Positions 1-8,032 of a stretch of 64,000 nt of DNA are shown here, piece after piece. A program made the translations under genes and the position numbers. Each line of letters begins with the position of its first letter. Position 1 is the stretch's first letter. Below the pieces are notes generated by a model. The model had not been told where the DNA came from. It worked only from the letters and a program-made list of their open reading frames with translations, and searched no databases. The stretch lies in the NCBI RefSeq assembly GCF_001971705.1, contig NZ_CP019327.1, positions 1,612,001 to 1,676,000 on the forward strand. The letters are read 5' to 3'. This DNA comes from Natronorubrum daqingense. GTDB lineage: Archaea; Halobacteriota; Halobacteria; Halobacteriales; Natrialbaceae.

Positions 1-804
1 GACGATTCCGCCGATCGAGAGGCCGACGAACACGTCTGCACCCTCCATCGCGTCCGCGAGGTCGCCTTCTGGAACGTCACGGGCGAATTGCTGTTTGTAC
101 TCGTTGACGTCGCCTCGCTGTGCCCGCTCGGCGGTGATGATCCCCGAGGAGTCACACATGGTAATGTTTTCTTTCTCACACCCGAGTGAAACGTAGAATC
201 GGGCGGTTGCGATGGCACTCGCGCCAGCACCCGAGAAGACGATTTCGAGATCCTCGAGGTCCTTCTCTGCAATATCGGCGGCGTTGAGCAACGCGGCTCC
301 AGAGATGATCGCCGTGCCGTGTTGGTCGTCGTGGAATACCGGAATGTCGATCTCCTCGCGCAGGCGTTCCTCGACGGTGAAACACTCGGGAGCTTTGATG
401 TCCTCGAGGTTGACGCCGCCGAAGGTCGGTTCCATCATTTTGACGGCTTCGACGAGTTTGTGCGGGTCGGCTTCGTCGAGTTCGATGTCGAAAACGTCGA
501 TGTCGGCGAAGCGTTTGAAGAGGACGCCTTTCCCCTCCATCACCGGCTTGGACGCCTGTGCACCGATATCGCCGAGACCGAGGACGGCCGAGCCATTCGA
601 GACGACACCGACGAGGTTGCCTTTTGCCGTGTACGTGTAGGCTTCGTCGTCCGCTTCGTCGATTTCTAAACACGGGGCGGCGACGCCGGGTGAATACGCG
701 AGCGAGAGATCCCGCTGGGTATTCGTCGATTTCGTCGTCGAAATCTCTATTTTTCCGGGAGGATCGGTGCGGTGATACTCGAGTGAGTCCTCGTCTAATC
801 CCAT
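1..804 (-). CDS. maeB: NADP-type malic enzyme, C-terminal part outside window
   Basis: Oxidative decarboxylation of malate to pyruvate, a cytoplasmic link between the TCA cycle and gluconeogenesis or NADPH supply. The 268 visible residues are the N-terminal half of the malic enzyme family: the [10 protein letters not shown] segment near residue 35, the [20 protein letters not shown] stretch, the metal-binding FHDDQHGTA motif, and the start of the NAD(P)-binding fold with [10 protein letters not shown]. The ATG at 804 is the first start and gives the usual [11 protein letters not shown] opening. The gene runs off the left edge, so a C-terminal phosphotransacetylase-like domain, present in some MaeB proteins, cannot be judged. 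Family assignment is firm; NADP rather than NAD preference is inferred. Confidence 0.93.
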   Translation of the reverse strand, partial: MGLDEDSLEYHRTDPPGKIEISTTKSTNTQRDLSLAYSPGVAAPCLEIDEADDEAYTYTAKGNLVGVVSNGSAVLGLGDIGAQASKPVMEGKGVLFKRFADIDVFDIELDEADPHKLVEAVKMMEPTFGGVNLEDIKAPECFTVEERLREEIDIPVFHDDQHGTAIISGAALLNAADIAEKDLEDLEIVFSGAGASAIATARFYVSLGCEKENITMCDSSGIITAERAQRGDVNEYKQQFARDVPEGDLADAMEGADVFVGLSIGGIV

Positions 805-922
805 ACCGGGGACACTGCAGGGGAGTACTAAAAACAATGTGGAGGTGAGTTTCGACGGATGACGTATTCCCTCGGGCGTGGGTCGTCGTTTTGGGCGCGA
901 ATTCGTTCGGTGATTCGACCGT

Positions 923-930
923 TTTATACG
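923..930 (+). promoter_or_regulatory. TATA box of coaD
   Basis: TTTATACG lies about 27 nt before the ATG at 953, the spacing expected for an archaeal promoter giving a leaderless transcript. It supports 953 over the in-frame GTG at 941 as the start. Confidence 0.6.
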
Positions 931-952
931 CACCGCCCAAGTGAGGTGGCGT

Positions 953-1435
953 ATGGACGTCGCGCTCGGTGGGACGTTCGACCCCGTCCACGATGGGCAT
1001 CGTCGGCTCTTCGAACGGGCGTTCGAACTCGGGGATGTGACCGTGGGACTGACAAGTGACGAGCTCGCTCCAAAGACACGACACGTCGAACGACGCGTGA
1101 GATCGTTCGACGAGCGAAAAGCGAATCTCGAGGCGGAACTCGAGCCAATCGCGGCGACTCACGGCCGCGAGTTCGAGGTTCGATGTCTCGAGAAGCCGAC
1201 TGGTATCGCTACAGAGCCCCAGTACGACTACCTCGTCGTCTCTCCTGAGACCCGTGAGGGTGGCGAGCGAATCAACGAGATTCGTGAAGAACAGGGCCAC
1301 GACCCACTCGAGGTCGTCGTCGTCGAGCACATGCGCGCCGACGATGGTGATATCATCTCGAGTACGCGAATCGTGATGGGCGAAATCGACGAACACGGGA
1401 ACGTAGTCGAGGAAGAAGAAACGGACCCCCGATAG
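953..1435 (+). CDS. coaD: phosphopantetheine adenylyltransferase
   Basis: Transfers AMP from ATP to 4'-phosphopantetheine to give dephospho-CoA, the penultimate step of CoA synthesis. The 160-residue protein opens with the nucleotidyltransferase motif GGTFDPVHDGH (residues 6-16), with the HxGH-type histidines, and has the C-terminal ISSTRI motif near residue 137. Length and arrangement fit the archaeal PPAT family, which is related to eukaryotic rather than bacterial CoaD. Monocistronic, divergent from the malic enzyme gene. An acidic tail (EEEETD) follows the conserved domain. Confidence 0.9.
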   Translation: MDVALGGTFDPVHDGHRRLFERAFELGDVTVGLTSDELAPKTRHVERRVRSFDERKANLEAELEPIAATHGREFEVRCLEKPTGIATEPQYDYLVVSPETREGGERINEIREEQGHDPLEVVVVEHMRADDGDIISSTRIVMGEIDEHGNVVEEEETDPR

Positions 1436-1483
1436 CACCTGTTACTCGACGTGAGCGTCTGATTGTACGTACGTCACACTGTC

Positions 1484-1518
1484 GAGAATTCACGCCCGCC
1501 GTGAACGGCGGGATTCTC
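1484..1518. mobile_element. terminal hairpin resembling an IS200/IS605-type end (relic)
   Basis: CCCGCCGT-GA-ACGGCGGG at 1495-1512 is a perfect 8-bp stem, flanked by GAGAAT and ATTCTC which extend the stem past a small bulge. This CCCGCCGTTCACGGCGGG-like hairpin next to GTGAATTCTCG is, from memory, common at the 3' end of haloarchaeal IS200/IS605 or IS1341 (TnpB) elements. No transposase or TnpB gene is adjacent, so it is a relic or an independent hairpin. It could also act as a terminator for coaD, which ends 48 nt before it. Confidence 0.4.
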
Positions 1519-1615
1519 TCGCTGCTCAAAGATAGTTTCACCACCGTATCGTCCACGTACACTGACGCAGTGTGAGACTGTGGGAGTGAAACGATCGGAA
1601 CGGCAAACAATCAGC

Positions 1616-1924
1616 CTACCACTGGGGCGGCTCGAGACCCGCATCCGCGAGGATATCTTTCCACCGGGATTGAATCGAAAGCCGTGAGACACCTGCTGCC
1701 TCGGCGACATCACCCTGCGTTCGGCCGTCGCCTGCGACGAGTGAACCAGCGTAGATACTCGCCGCGAGAACGGGTTGCTTCGATCGGTCTTCGTCCGGGA
1801 CATCGGCGAGAAAGAGGTCGACCGCACACGAACGAGCGTCGCTCGTAAGCTCGAGGCGATCGGCCACCTGGTCCAGTTCCTCGAGCCAGTCATCGTACTC
1901 GAGTCTGTCGCGGGCGGAGTGCAT
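1616..1924 (-). CDS. short TFB-like (cyclin-repeat) transcription factor
   Basis: About 102 residues resembling a single cyclin repeat of transcription factor IIB: predicted helices containing AVDLFLADVPDEDRSK, VLAASIYAGSLVAG, and a C-terminal helix-turn-helix QGDVAEAAGVSRLSIQSRW, which parallels the second-repeat HTH of the full TFB at 32308. There is no N-terminal zinc ribbon. Similar short TFB-family proteins occur in many haloarchaea, with unknown role; a decoy or accessory specificity factor is conjecture. The start at 1924 (MHSARDR) is chosen because the upstream residues look non-conserved; in-frame ATGs at 1975 and 2026 are alternatives. Confidence 0.7.
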   Translation of the reverse strand: MHSARDRLEYDDWLEELDQVADRLELTSDARSCAVDLFLADVPDEDRSKQPVLAASIYAGSLVAGDGRTQGDVAEAAGVSRLSIQSRWKDILADAGLEPPQW

Positions 1925-2182
1925 ACGCCGACGTATTGCCCCAATGAGGATAACGTTACGGGTCACGCCATACATATCGATAATTCGACCTGATTCGGTG
2001 TGCAAATCTCCGAAACAGTGGTCCAATGGGGTTCTGTCCCGGACAACGTTCAGCTACGAACGAGTCCGGAAATTGGCCGTTCACTGCCAATTTCACTAGG
2101 ATACAACTACTAAACCGTGGTACTCGCGCCAGTATACGATGACGCTCGTCGTTCGGGTTCGGACCACGGCTGCGTCTCGTCT

Positions 2183-2356
2183 ATGAAAGAGCCAACCTGC
2201 AAGCTTGTGTGTACCGGTTGCGGCCTCGAGATGCCGTATCGGAATCGATCGCTGGCCGAACAAGCGGCGGAACTCCACCAACTCCGGGATGCAGAGCATG
2301 TGACGTTTATCGTGCCGCCGGACTGGTCGCCCGAAGAGCCAGTGAAACAGCGATGA
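2183..2356 (+). CDS. small CxxC protein, unknown function
   Basis: 57 residues from the ATG at 2183. One CTGC knuckle (residues 10-13), preceded by another Cys at residue 6, suggests half of a zinc site, completed by a His or by dimerisation. The rest is a short amphipathic helix (SLAEQAAELHQLRDAEH) and a PPDW tail. Small one-knuckle proteins of this sort are common in haloarchaea; function unknown. An upstream in-frame GTG at 2117 exists but the added residues look random. Confidence 0.6.
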   Translation: MKEPTCKLVCTGCGLEMPYRNRSLAEQAAELHQLRDAEHVTFIVPPDWSPEEPVKQR

Positions 2357-2402
2357 CGCGTATCGACAGGTACTTACTCAGTTCGTGAAAATTTGTTCGT
2401 GA

Positions 2403-2487
2403 GCGCGGGTAGCCAAGCCAGGCCAACGGCGCAGCGCTTAGGACGCTGTCCCGTAGGGGTCCGCCGGTTCAAATCCGGTCCCGCGCA
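2403..2487 (+). tRNA. tRNA-Leu (anticodon UAG)
   Basis: Complete cloverleaf: acceptor arms GCGCGGG (2403-2409) and CCCGCGC (2480-2486), discriminator A at 2487 as expected for Leu, D arm, anticodon stem GCAGCG/CGCTGT around loop CTTAGGA with anticodon TAG at 2439-2441, a long variable arm (class II tRNA), and T arm CCGG-TTCAAAT-CCGG. No intron and no encoded CCA. Confidence 0.95.
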
Positions 2488-2518
2488 TTCTCCGCGAACA
2501 ACCCCGTGAGCGGAGAAT
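2487..2518. terminator. hairpin directly after tRNA-Leu
   Basis: ATTCTCCGC and GCGGAGAAT form a perfect 9-bp stem with a 14-nt loop starting at the discriminator base. It may be a processing or termination structure, or part of the integration scar discussed for the repeat at 2578. There is no obvious T-run after it. Confidence 0.45.
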
Positions 2519-2577
2519 GCGGTCGGCGGTTCGAATTAGACCGAGGTTCTGTGCCCACGGCGCAGGTTCTCGGGCGT

Positions 2578-2601
2578 GGTTCGAATCCGGTCCCGCGCAT
2601 T
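2578..2601 (+). repeat. duplicated 3' end of tRNA-Leu (possible att relic)
   Basis: The 24 nt here match 2466-2489 (T arm and acceptor end of tRNA-Leu) at 23 of 24 positions, A to G in the T loop being the only change. No 5' tRNA half lies before it. A T-arm-like fragment (GGCGGTTCGAATTAGACC) also occurs at about 2525. Tandem tRNA 3' ends are the usual trace of tyrosine-integrase insertion into a tRNA gene. Confidence 0.6.
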
Positions 2602-2734
2602 GTTGCGGCGAGCAAATACGCGAGCTACAGCTCTCGAGTATCGGACCGAAGCTGAAACTGGCCACTGCCCCAACAGTGGCCTCGAGTGAAGTCGAAACGC
2701 AACGTGGCAGACACGCGTCAGACGGTCCACAACG

Positions 2735-2740
2735 TTTATT
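2735..2740 (+). promoter_or_regulatory. TATA box of dacZ
   Basis: TTTATT lies about 28 nt before the ATG at 2766, fitting a leaderless dacZ transcript that probably also carries the downstream channel gene. Confidence 0.5.
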
Positions 2741-2765
2741 CGCGCGGACACGACTTATATGATCA

Positions 2766-3578
2766 ATGGACGGCTTAGACGACGTGTTCGGCGATCTCTA
2801 TTCGGACGTCGATGGGGTTTTCCTCTTCTCGCCGAGTGGCTCGTATTACGAGCGATTCAAAGCGATCGAGGATGTCGACGTAGTCGTCGTCGGAACGGAA
2901 AACGCGGTGGGTGCAGAGACGTTCGTCGAACTCCCACTCTCGTTCGACGATCTTACCGACCGAATTCGATTCGCGCTCGAGGGCGCACTCGAACAGGACG
3001 TCATCGAAGACGGGGACGAACTCGTCTGTGCGACGAGTGTGTTCAGCGGCGAAACCGATACGCTCGCGCGCGTTCGTGCGGACGGCGAGGCACACACCGG
3101 CATTTACGACCTCTTCGTGAAATCTCGAGCGGACCCGGAAGTGATTAAATCCGTCCTCGAGTTGGCGATCGAACTCGGACAGAAGGGACAGAAAGGAAAG
3201 CCCGTCGGTGCGCTCTTCGTCGTCGGCGACGCGGGCAAGGTGATGAACAAATCCCGACCGCTGTCGTACAATCCGTTCGAGAAATCCCACGTCCACGTCG
3301 GCGACCCCATCGTCAACGTGATGTTAAAGGAGTTCTCGCGACTCGACGGTGCGTTCGTCATCTCCGATGCGGGGAAGATCGTCTCCGCCTATCGATACCT
3401 CGAGCCGTCGGCCGAGGGCGTCGACATTCCGAAAGGACTCGGCGCGCGGCACATGGCCGGGGGTGCGATCACTCGAGATACGAACTCGATAACGATCGTG
3501 CTCTCGGAGAGTGATGGGCTCGTCCGGGCGTTCAAGGCCGGTGAGCTTATTTTGGAGGTCGATCCGGAGGCGTACTGA
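2766..3578 (+). CDS. dacZ: diadenylate cyclase (c-di-AMP synthase)
   Basis: Makes cyclic di-AMP from two ATP; in haloarchaea c-di-AMP is needed for osmotic balance. The 270-residue protein has an N-terminal alpha/beta domain (about 1-135) and a C-terminal DAC domain: PVGALFVVGD (147-155), catalytic DGA at 194-196 in LDGAFVISDAGKI, and the ATP-binding GLGARHM at 224-230. The second motif is RHM rather than the bacterial RHR; I cannot tell from here whether this is normal for the archaeal family. The MscS-type channel gene starts 1 nt after the stop, so the two are surely co-transcribed. Confidence 0.92.
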   Translation: MDGLDDVFGDLYSDVDGVFLFSPSGSYYERFKAIEDVDVVVVGTENAVGAETFVELPLSFDDLTDRIRFALEGALEQDVIEDGDELVCATSVFSGETDTLARVRADGEAHTGIYDLFVKSRADPEVIKSVLELAIELGQKGQKGKPVGALFVVGDAGKVMNKSRPLSYNPFEKSHVHVGDPIVNVMLKEFSRLDGAFVISDAGKIVSAYRYLEPSAEGVDIPKGLGARHMAGGAITRDTNSITIVLSESDGLVRAFKAGELILEVDPEAY

Positions 3579-3579
3579 T

Positions 3580-4344
3580 ATGGACTGGCAGACCCTCATC
3601 GACGAACCGGCCGTCATAGCCATGGCGGTGTTGGCACTCGGTGTCGTCGTCGGCTACCTCGTCGGCCGACTCAACGAAGAACTGTTGACGGCATCCGGTG
3701 TTCCGGACGCGGTCGAGGGAACGCCATTCGAGCGGACCGCCCAGTCGATCGGCACGTCGACGGTCGAAATCGTCGCTCGATTGAGTTCGTGGTTCATCTA
3801 CGGCATCGCCGTCCTCACGGCGATTCACATCGCGCAGTTACTCGACACCGATGCGTTCTGGATGCGGGTAACGGAGTTCATTCCGCAAGTGTTCATCGCC
3901 GTTCTCGTCCTCATCGTCGGCTTCATCGTCGCCGATAAGGCCGAGTTGGTCGTCGGCGAGTCGCTTCGCGGCGTTAAAGTCCCGGAAGTCTCGTTGGTGC
4001 CGAAACTCGTCAAGTACACCGTCTTGTTCGTCACGTTCGTCATCGCGCTCGGTCAGATCGGCGTCTTCGTCTCGCCGTTGCTCATCTTGCTCACGGTGAT
4101 CGCAATCGGCGCGGTCATCGTCGGGGCCATCGCCTCACAGGACTTCCTCGTCTCGAGTGCCGCGGGAATCTATCTGTTACTCAACCAGCCGTACGGGATC
4201 GGCGACCGGGTCGAAATCGGTGAGCAATCCGGCATCGTTCAAGAAGTCGACCTCTTCGTCACGAAAATCGAAGACGACTCCGAGGAGTACATCGTTCCCA
4301 ACCGGAAGGTCTTCGAGGAAGGAATCGTCCGGGTCCGAGACTGA
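3580..4344 (+). CDS. MscS-type mechanosensitive channel
   Basis: 254 residues with membrane segments near 14-30, 68-88, 100-122 and 145-195, followed by the MscS beta domain (QPYGIGDRVEIGEQSGIVQEVDLFVTKI) and YIVPNRKVFEEGI. The protein ends right after this beta domain and lacks the C-terminal cage of E. coli MscS. The start at 3580 is 1 nt after dacZ. A c-di-AMP synthase paired with an osmotic release channel suggests the channel takes part in the turgor response c-di-AMP controls; direct ligand binding is speculation. Confidence 0.88.
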   Translation: MDWQTLIDEPAVIAMAVLALGVVVGYLVGRLNEELLTASGVPDAVEGTPFERTAQSIGTSTVEIVARLSSWFIYGIAVLTAIHIAQLLDTDAFWMRVTEFIPQVFIAVLVLIVGFIVADKAELVVGESLRGVKVPEVSLVPKLVKYTVLFVTFVIALGQIGVFVSPLLILLTVIAIGAVIVGAIASQDFLVSSAAGIYLLLNQPYGIGDRVEIGEQSGIVQEVDLFVTKIEDDSEEYIVPNRKVFEEGIVRVRD

Positions 4345-4702
4345 CGGCTCGGTGATTCGTCCTCGCGCATCTACGCTGTTTGGTTCCCGTTCGGGCCACG
4401 GACGAAACGGAGAGTCTCACACCGGACGAACCGATGCCGTCGCAGCAAGGTCGCGTCCTCGAGCGTTGACTCAACGACGGCTACCGCTCCTCGAGATCTC
4501 AGCCGTCGACTGGCTCGGGCGGACTGGACGCGTTCTGGACTCGAGTGACATCGACTCGATCTTCACCGGGTGGTTTAGATACAATGACATATGTTAACAA
4601 ATATTTCACCGCATACAACCAATGTATCCATGCGGATCGGTAATTCGCAACATTGTTATCGAATACCAGTCTTGTTCTAACCGACCCAACTAATTGGCAA
4701 CA
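4345..4702. other. intergenic region, no gene seen
   Basis: 358 nt between the channel and permease genes. The first half is GC-rich without a convincing frame; the second half (4560-4690) is AT-rich and must hold the permease promoter, although no TATA box at ideal spacing stands out. Confidence 0.5.
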
Positions 4703-6076
4703 ATGGCAGACCATAAAATAATCGACAAAAAAGTCGGGCTCATTGGGGCAACGGTACTGATTATCGGCAACGTCATCGGGGTGAGTGCGTTCGTGCTTCC
4801 TGGCGAGCTCGCGGGAGATGCAGGGCCAGGGATCATTTTCGCGTTGTTACTCGCGTTGATTCCGCTCACGTTTGGAATCATCATGTCGTTGCAACTCGGG
4901 AGTGCGATTCCCGTTGCGGGTGGGACGTACGTCTACGCGTCTCGACTCGTCGGTCCGTTCTGGGGGTTCTTGCTGCCGTGGATTACGATTCCCGGCGTCT
5001 GGGCAGGGATGTTGTTCATCGCGCTCGGATTCGCTGAATACGCTGGGTTCGTCGCGGACAACATCTCGGTCATCCCGGAGATCCCAGAACTTGGGTTGAT
5101 CTACGGACTCCTTATTCCCTTCATCGTCCTGAACGTTCTCGGGATCAAGATGGTCGCGATCATCCAGTTCCTGATGGTGGCGGTCATCATCCTCGGGATG
5201 CTCGCATTCATCGTTCCCGGTGCGTTCATCATCGATACCGGCAACTACTCGGAGATGTTCCCGTACGGCGGTGGCGAGGTCATCGTCGCCGTCGTCTCGC
5301 TTTACTTCCCGTTGCGCGGATTCCGACTCGTCGTCGAACTCGGTGAGGAGATGAAAGATCCGGCGAAAAATATCCCACGCGTTCTGGGACTGTCTGCGGC
5401 GATTTCGATCACGCTATTAGTGGGCCTCATCGTCGTCCTCATCGGCACGACGAGTCACGTCGCTCTCGGGAACATGGATGCGGCGTTCGCACAGGTCTCG
5501 CTGGACAACTTCCCGGCACCGATAACCGCACTCATCCTTTCTGCCGCGGCGATGGGTGCGCTCACGTCGATCAACATGACCTACACGGCGTACTCGAGAC
5601 TGTTGATGCGTGCCGCGCGTGACGACATTATCCCGTCACCGATTGCCCGGATCCACGATCGGTACGACTCCCCGCACGTCGCCGTGCTCGTGCTCGGAAT
5701 TCCACCGCTCCTGGTCGCACCGTTCTCCCCAGGCGTCGTGACCCTCTCTGTCGCGCTCTCGTTGACCATCCTCTTCGGCCTCGCGGTCTCCGGCATCGCG
5801 CTGTGGAACCTGCCGAAGGTCTTTCCACAGCGATACGAGTACTCGCTGTACAAACTGCCGTCCTGGCTGCTCAAGTTCACTGCGGTCGGTGCCGTCGTCT
5901 CCGCGGCGTTCCTCTGGATCCTGACGACGACGCAACTCCCCCTGATGACCGGCGTCATCGCCGCCTGGATGCTCGTCGGGTACATCTTCTATCGTACCCG
6001 TGTCGCGTACTTCAACAAGCGCGGTATCGACCTCGAGAGTCGGATGTCCCAGCTTCACGAGAGCGAGCAAACGTAA
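4703..6076 (+). CDS. APC-superfamily amino acid permease
   Basis: 457 residues with about 12 hydrophobic membrane helices. Helix 1 has the APC signature (IGATVLIIGNVIGVSAFVLP, residues 14-33), with the unwound GxG-type substrate site, and the segment after helix 6 has RGFRLVVELGEEMKDPAKNIPR, the conserved E.K.P..IPR loop of the family. Substrate unknown; amino acid or polyamine uptake is typical. ATG at 4703 is preferred to the in-frame TTG at 4694. The C-terminus is a short charged cytoplasmic tail. Confidence 0.88.
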   Translation: MADHKIIDKKVGLIGATVLIIGNVIGVSAFVLPGELAGDAGPGIIFALLLALIPLTFGIIMSLQLGSAIPVAGGTYVYASRLVGPFWGFLLPWITIPGVWAGMLFIALGFAEYAGFVADNISVIPEIPELGLIYGLLIPFIVLNVLGIKMVAIIQFLMVAVIILGMLAFIVPGAFIIDTGNYSEMFPYGGGEVIVAVVSLYFPLRGFRLVVELGEEMKDPAKNIPRVLGLSAAISITLLVGLIVVLIGTTSHVALGNMDAAFAQVSLDNFPAPITALILSAAAMGALTSINMTYTAYSRLLMRAARDDIIPSPIARIHDRYDSPHVAVLVLGIPPLLVAPFSPGVVTLSVALSLTILFGLAVSGIALWNLPKVFPQRYEYSLYKLPSWLLKFTAVGAVVSAAFLWILTTTQLPLMTGVIAAWMLVGYIFYRTRVAYFNKRGIDLESRMSQLHESEQT

Positions 6077-6090
6077 TCGCAGGCATCTAA

Positions 6091-6134
6091 CTCTCTCCTC
6101 TCTCACTCTCTCCTCTCTCACTCTCTCCCTCTCA
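6091..6134 (+). repeat. CT-rich 15-bp tandem repeat
   Basis: Two exact copies of CTCTCTCCTCTCTCA (6091-6105, 6106-6120) and a third shortened one (6121-6134), starting 14 nt after the permease stop codon. Pure pyrimidine on the + strand except for one A per unit. Confidence 0.85.
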
Positions 6135-6355
6135 CTCGAGGCCTCGTTTTCACGGCCACCGAAACGCGCCACTTTATCGATGGACCAGACGCCACGCTCG
6201 AGGCGTCGTTCCACGTGAAGCCGTCAATCACAACCCACGCGGCCAGTCTGGAAGATAATCGGCCAGTGTGTGACTCAACTTCGCCGTCGTCGTTTCGTCA
6301 GCGTTCTCTCAGTCTGTTCGCTCCCGCCCAGGCGTTCCGGCTCAGAAATTCCGAC

Positions 6356-7183
6356 TCAGTCCTCCTCGAGTGCAAGCCCGGCGTGCCAGCGTTCGGCCCC
6401 GTGCGCTCGTTTGACGGCGTCCATCTTCGCGAGTAAGTGAGTTGCGAGCGTCGCGGTTTCGGCTGCTCGAGATTCTCCTTCGGTTCGGAACGCACCGGTC
6501 TCGCGATTCGCGTAGACGGTGCAGACAGCTCCCGCGCGGAGTCCATAGAGGTTCGCGATGGTCATGATCGCGCTCGCTTCCATCTCGATATTCTTCACGT
6601 TCGCGTCCTTCAACTGATCGACGAGGTCGTCGGCTCCCGCGGCTTCGAAGCCCTCGAATCCCGGACGGCCCTGGCCGGCGTAGAAGGAGTCCGCGCTCAT
6701 CGTCACGCCGGTGTGGTAGTCGTAGCCGAGTCGCTCCGCGGCGGCGACGAGCGCACAGACCACTTCGTAGTCGGCCGTCGCGGGGTAGTCTTCGCGGACG
6801 TACTCGTCACTGGTGCCTTCCTGTCGGACGGCTCCGGTCGTGATCACCAAGTCACCGACATCCATCTCGGGTTGGATCGCCCCACAGGAGCCGACGCGGA
6901 TGAACGTCTCGCAGCCGACTCGAGCGAGTTCTTCGACGGCGATTGCAGCCGAGGGGCTCCCGATGCCGGTGGAGGTGACCGAAATCGGCGTTCCGTCGGT
7001 CGTCCCCGTCGCGGTGCGATACTCGCGGTGGTGGGCCCTGATCTCGTGGTCGTCCCAGAACTCCACGATCTTCTCGAGGCGTTCGGGATTGCCGGGGAGG
7101 AGCACGGTGTCCGCCACGTCGTCGGCCGACACCTCGAGGTGGTACTGCACGTCGCTGTTGGGATTTTCGCTGTCGCCGGTCAT
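6356..7183 (-). CDS. udp: uridine phosphorylase / PNP-UDP family nucleoside phosphorylase
   Basis: Phosphorolysis of uridine (or related nucleosides) to base and ribose 1-phosphate. The 275-residue protein shows LPGNPER (29-35), the phosphate-binding GIGSPSAAIAVEEL, RVGSCGAIQ, and near the C-terminus VKNIEMEASAIMTIA with the ribose-contacting E-M-E motif. Length and motifs match the trimer-of-dimers uridine phosphorylase group. A TATA-like GGTATTTA (complement of 7209-7218) lies about 27 nt upstream of the ATG. It probably works with the nucleoside ABC importer and cytidine deaminase at 13851-19383. Confidence 0.9.
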   Translation of the reverse strand: MTGDSENPNSDVQYHLEVSADDVADTVLLPGNPERLEKIVEFWDDHEIRAHHREYRTATGTTDGTPISVTSTGIGSPSAAIAVEELARVGCETFIRVGSCGAIQPEMDVGDLVITTGAVRQEGTSDEYVREDYPATADYEVVCALVAAAERLGYDYHTGVTMSADSFYAGQGRPGFEGFEAAGADDLVDQLKDANVKNIEMEASAIMTIANLYGLRAGAVCTVYANRETGAFRTEGESRAAETATLATHLLAKMDAVKRAHGAERWHAGLALEED

Positions 7184-7334
7184 TGAGTACAGCGGTTTGA
7201 GCTACTGGTGTAAATACCTCCGGACGCCAGAACGTCCGTACGTGCACGCTCAAGGAGCAACCGATGCTCCTGACAGGCGTGTGAACACTGCCTTCGCAGC
7301 TGAATCCGTGGCTATTGTAGGTCGTCGTCGCAGT

Positions 7335-7373
7335 GATAACTCAAAGCTAAAAACTTATCTTCCCTGAGTTATC
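7335..7373. promoter_or_regulatory. perfect inverted repeat flanking a TATA-like element
   Basis: GATAACTCA (7335-7343) and TGAGTTATC (7365-7373) are exact 9-bp inverted arms separated by 21 nt that contain TAAAAACTTAT. The ATG of the membrane protein follows at 7386. The spacing would suit two contacts of a dimeric repressor around the promoter, or a stem in the leader. Confidence 0.5.
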
Positions 7374-7385
7374 TGATCAGTGATA

Positions 7386-7772
7386 ATGAACGGATACCTG
7401 ATGCGTGTCTCGGGGCTGGCCGGCCTCGCGGCGTGGTTCGCGATGGAACTGTACGCCCAACTCGTGCGCGATCCGGTCCTCTACGGCGGCCAAAGCGTCC
7501 CGCCGGAGTTCCTCGAGGCGGCCCAGCAGTCGTTGCTCGTCGGATCGATCGTCGTGGTCGTTTACGGCCAGGTCCTCACGCAGGGATCGGCGGACAGCGA
7601 ACCCGGGTGGCTGCGCTCGCTCGCGATTGGCGTCCAGTGGGGCGTCCCGACGCTGATCGCCCTCGATGCAATCGTCGGCGGGGTCTCGAACCTCGGATTC
7701 CTCGTCTTGGTCTCCCTGCTCGCCGGAGTTGTCGTCATCCTGGGAATTATCACGACTGATAGGCCCAACTAA
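7386..7772 (+). CDS. small membrane protein, unknown function
   Basis: 128 residues. Hydrophobic stretches near 8-22, 49-62, 79-95 and 100-120 predict four membrane helices; the middle loop is acidic (GSADSEPGW). No recognised family. ATG 7386 is preferred to the in-frame GTG at 7380. It is divergent from uridine phosphorylase and downstream of the inverted repeat at 7335. Confidence 0.65.
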   Translation: MNGYLMRVSGLAGLAAWFAMELYAQLVRDPVLYGGQSVPPEFLEAAQQSLLVGSIVVVVYGQVLTQGSADSEPGWLRSLAIGVQWGVPTLIALDAIVGGVSNLGFLVLVSLLAGVVVILGIITTDRPN

Positions 7773-8032
7773 CGGTTGTGTGACACTGTCATAGGTGTAT
7801 TTTTGGATGTGTTCTCGAGGAGAAGCGTCCCACGACCGATTCTGCAGAAGTGGCTGTTTCAGCTACAAGAGGCCTTTTGACGTACTCGAGGAATTTATAG
7901 TAGTATGGTATCTTTCACCGATTTGTTGGATAGTACAACCTATTAGATAACACGATATTCACGAACGAAAGCTTTACCATATCTCATACAAATTCACTGA
8001 TATCAACCCTACCCAGTGGTTGAAGTGCAACA

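Noticed and set aside
2513-2600. Second tRNA gene after tRNA-Leu
   Set aside because: Only a 3' part is present; no 5' acceptor strand GCGCGGG or anticodon arm can be folded before it.
6091-6134. CRISPR-like array
   Set aside because: Units are contiguous without spacers, and no cas gene is in the window.
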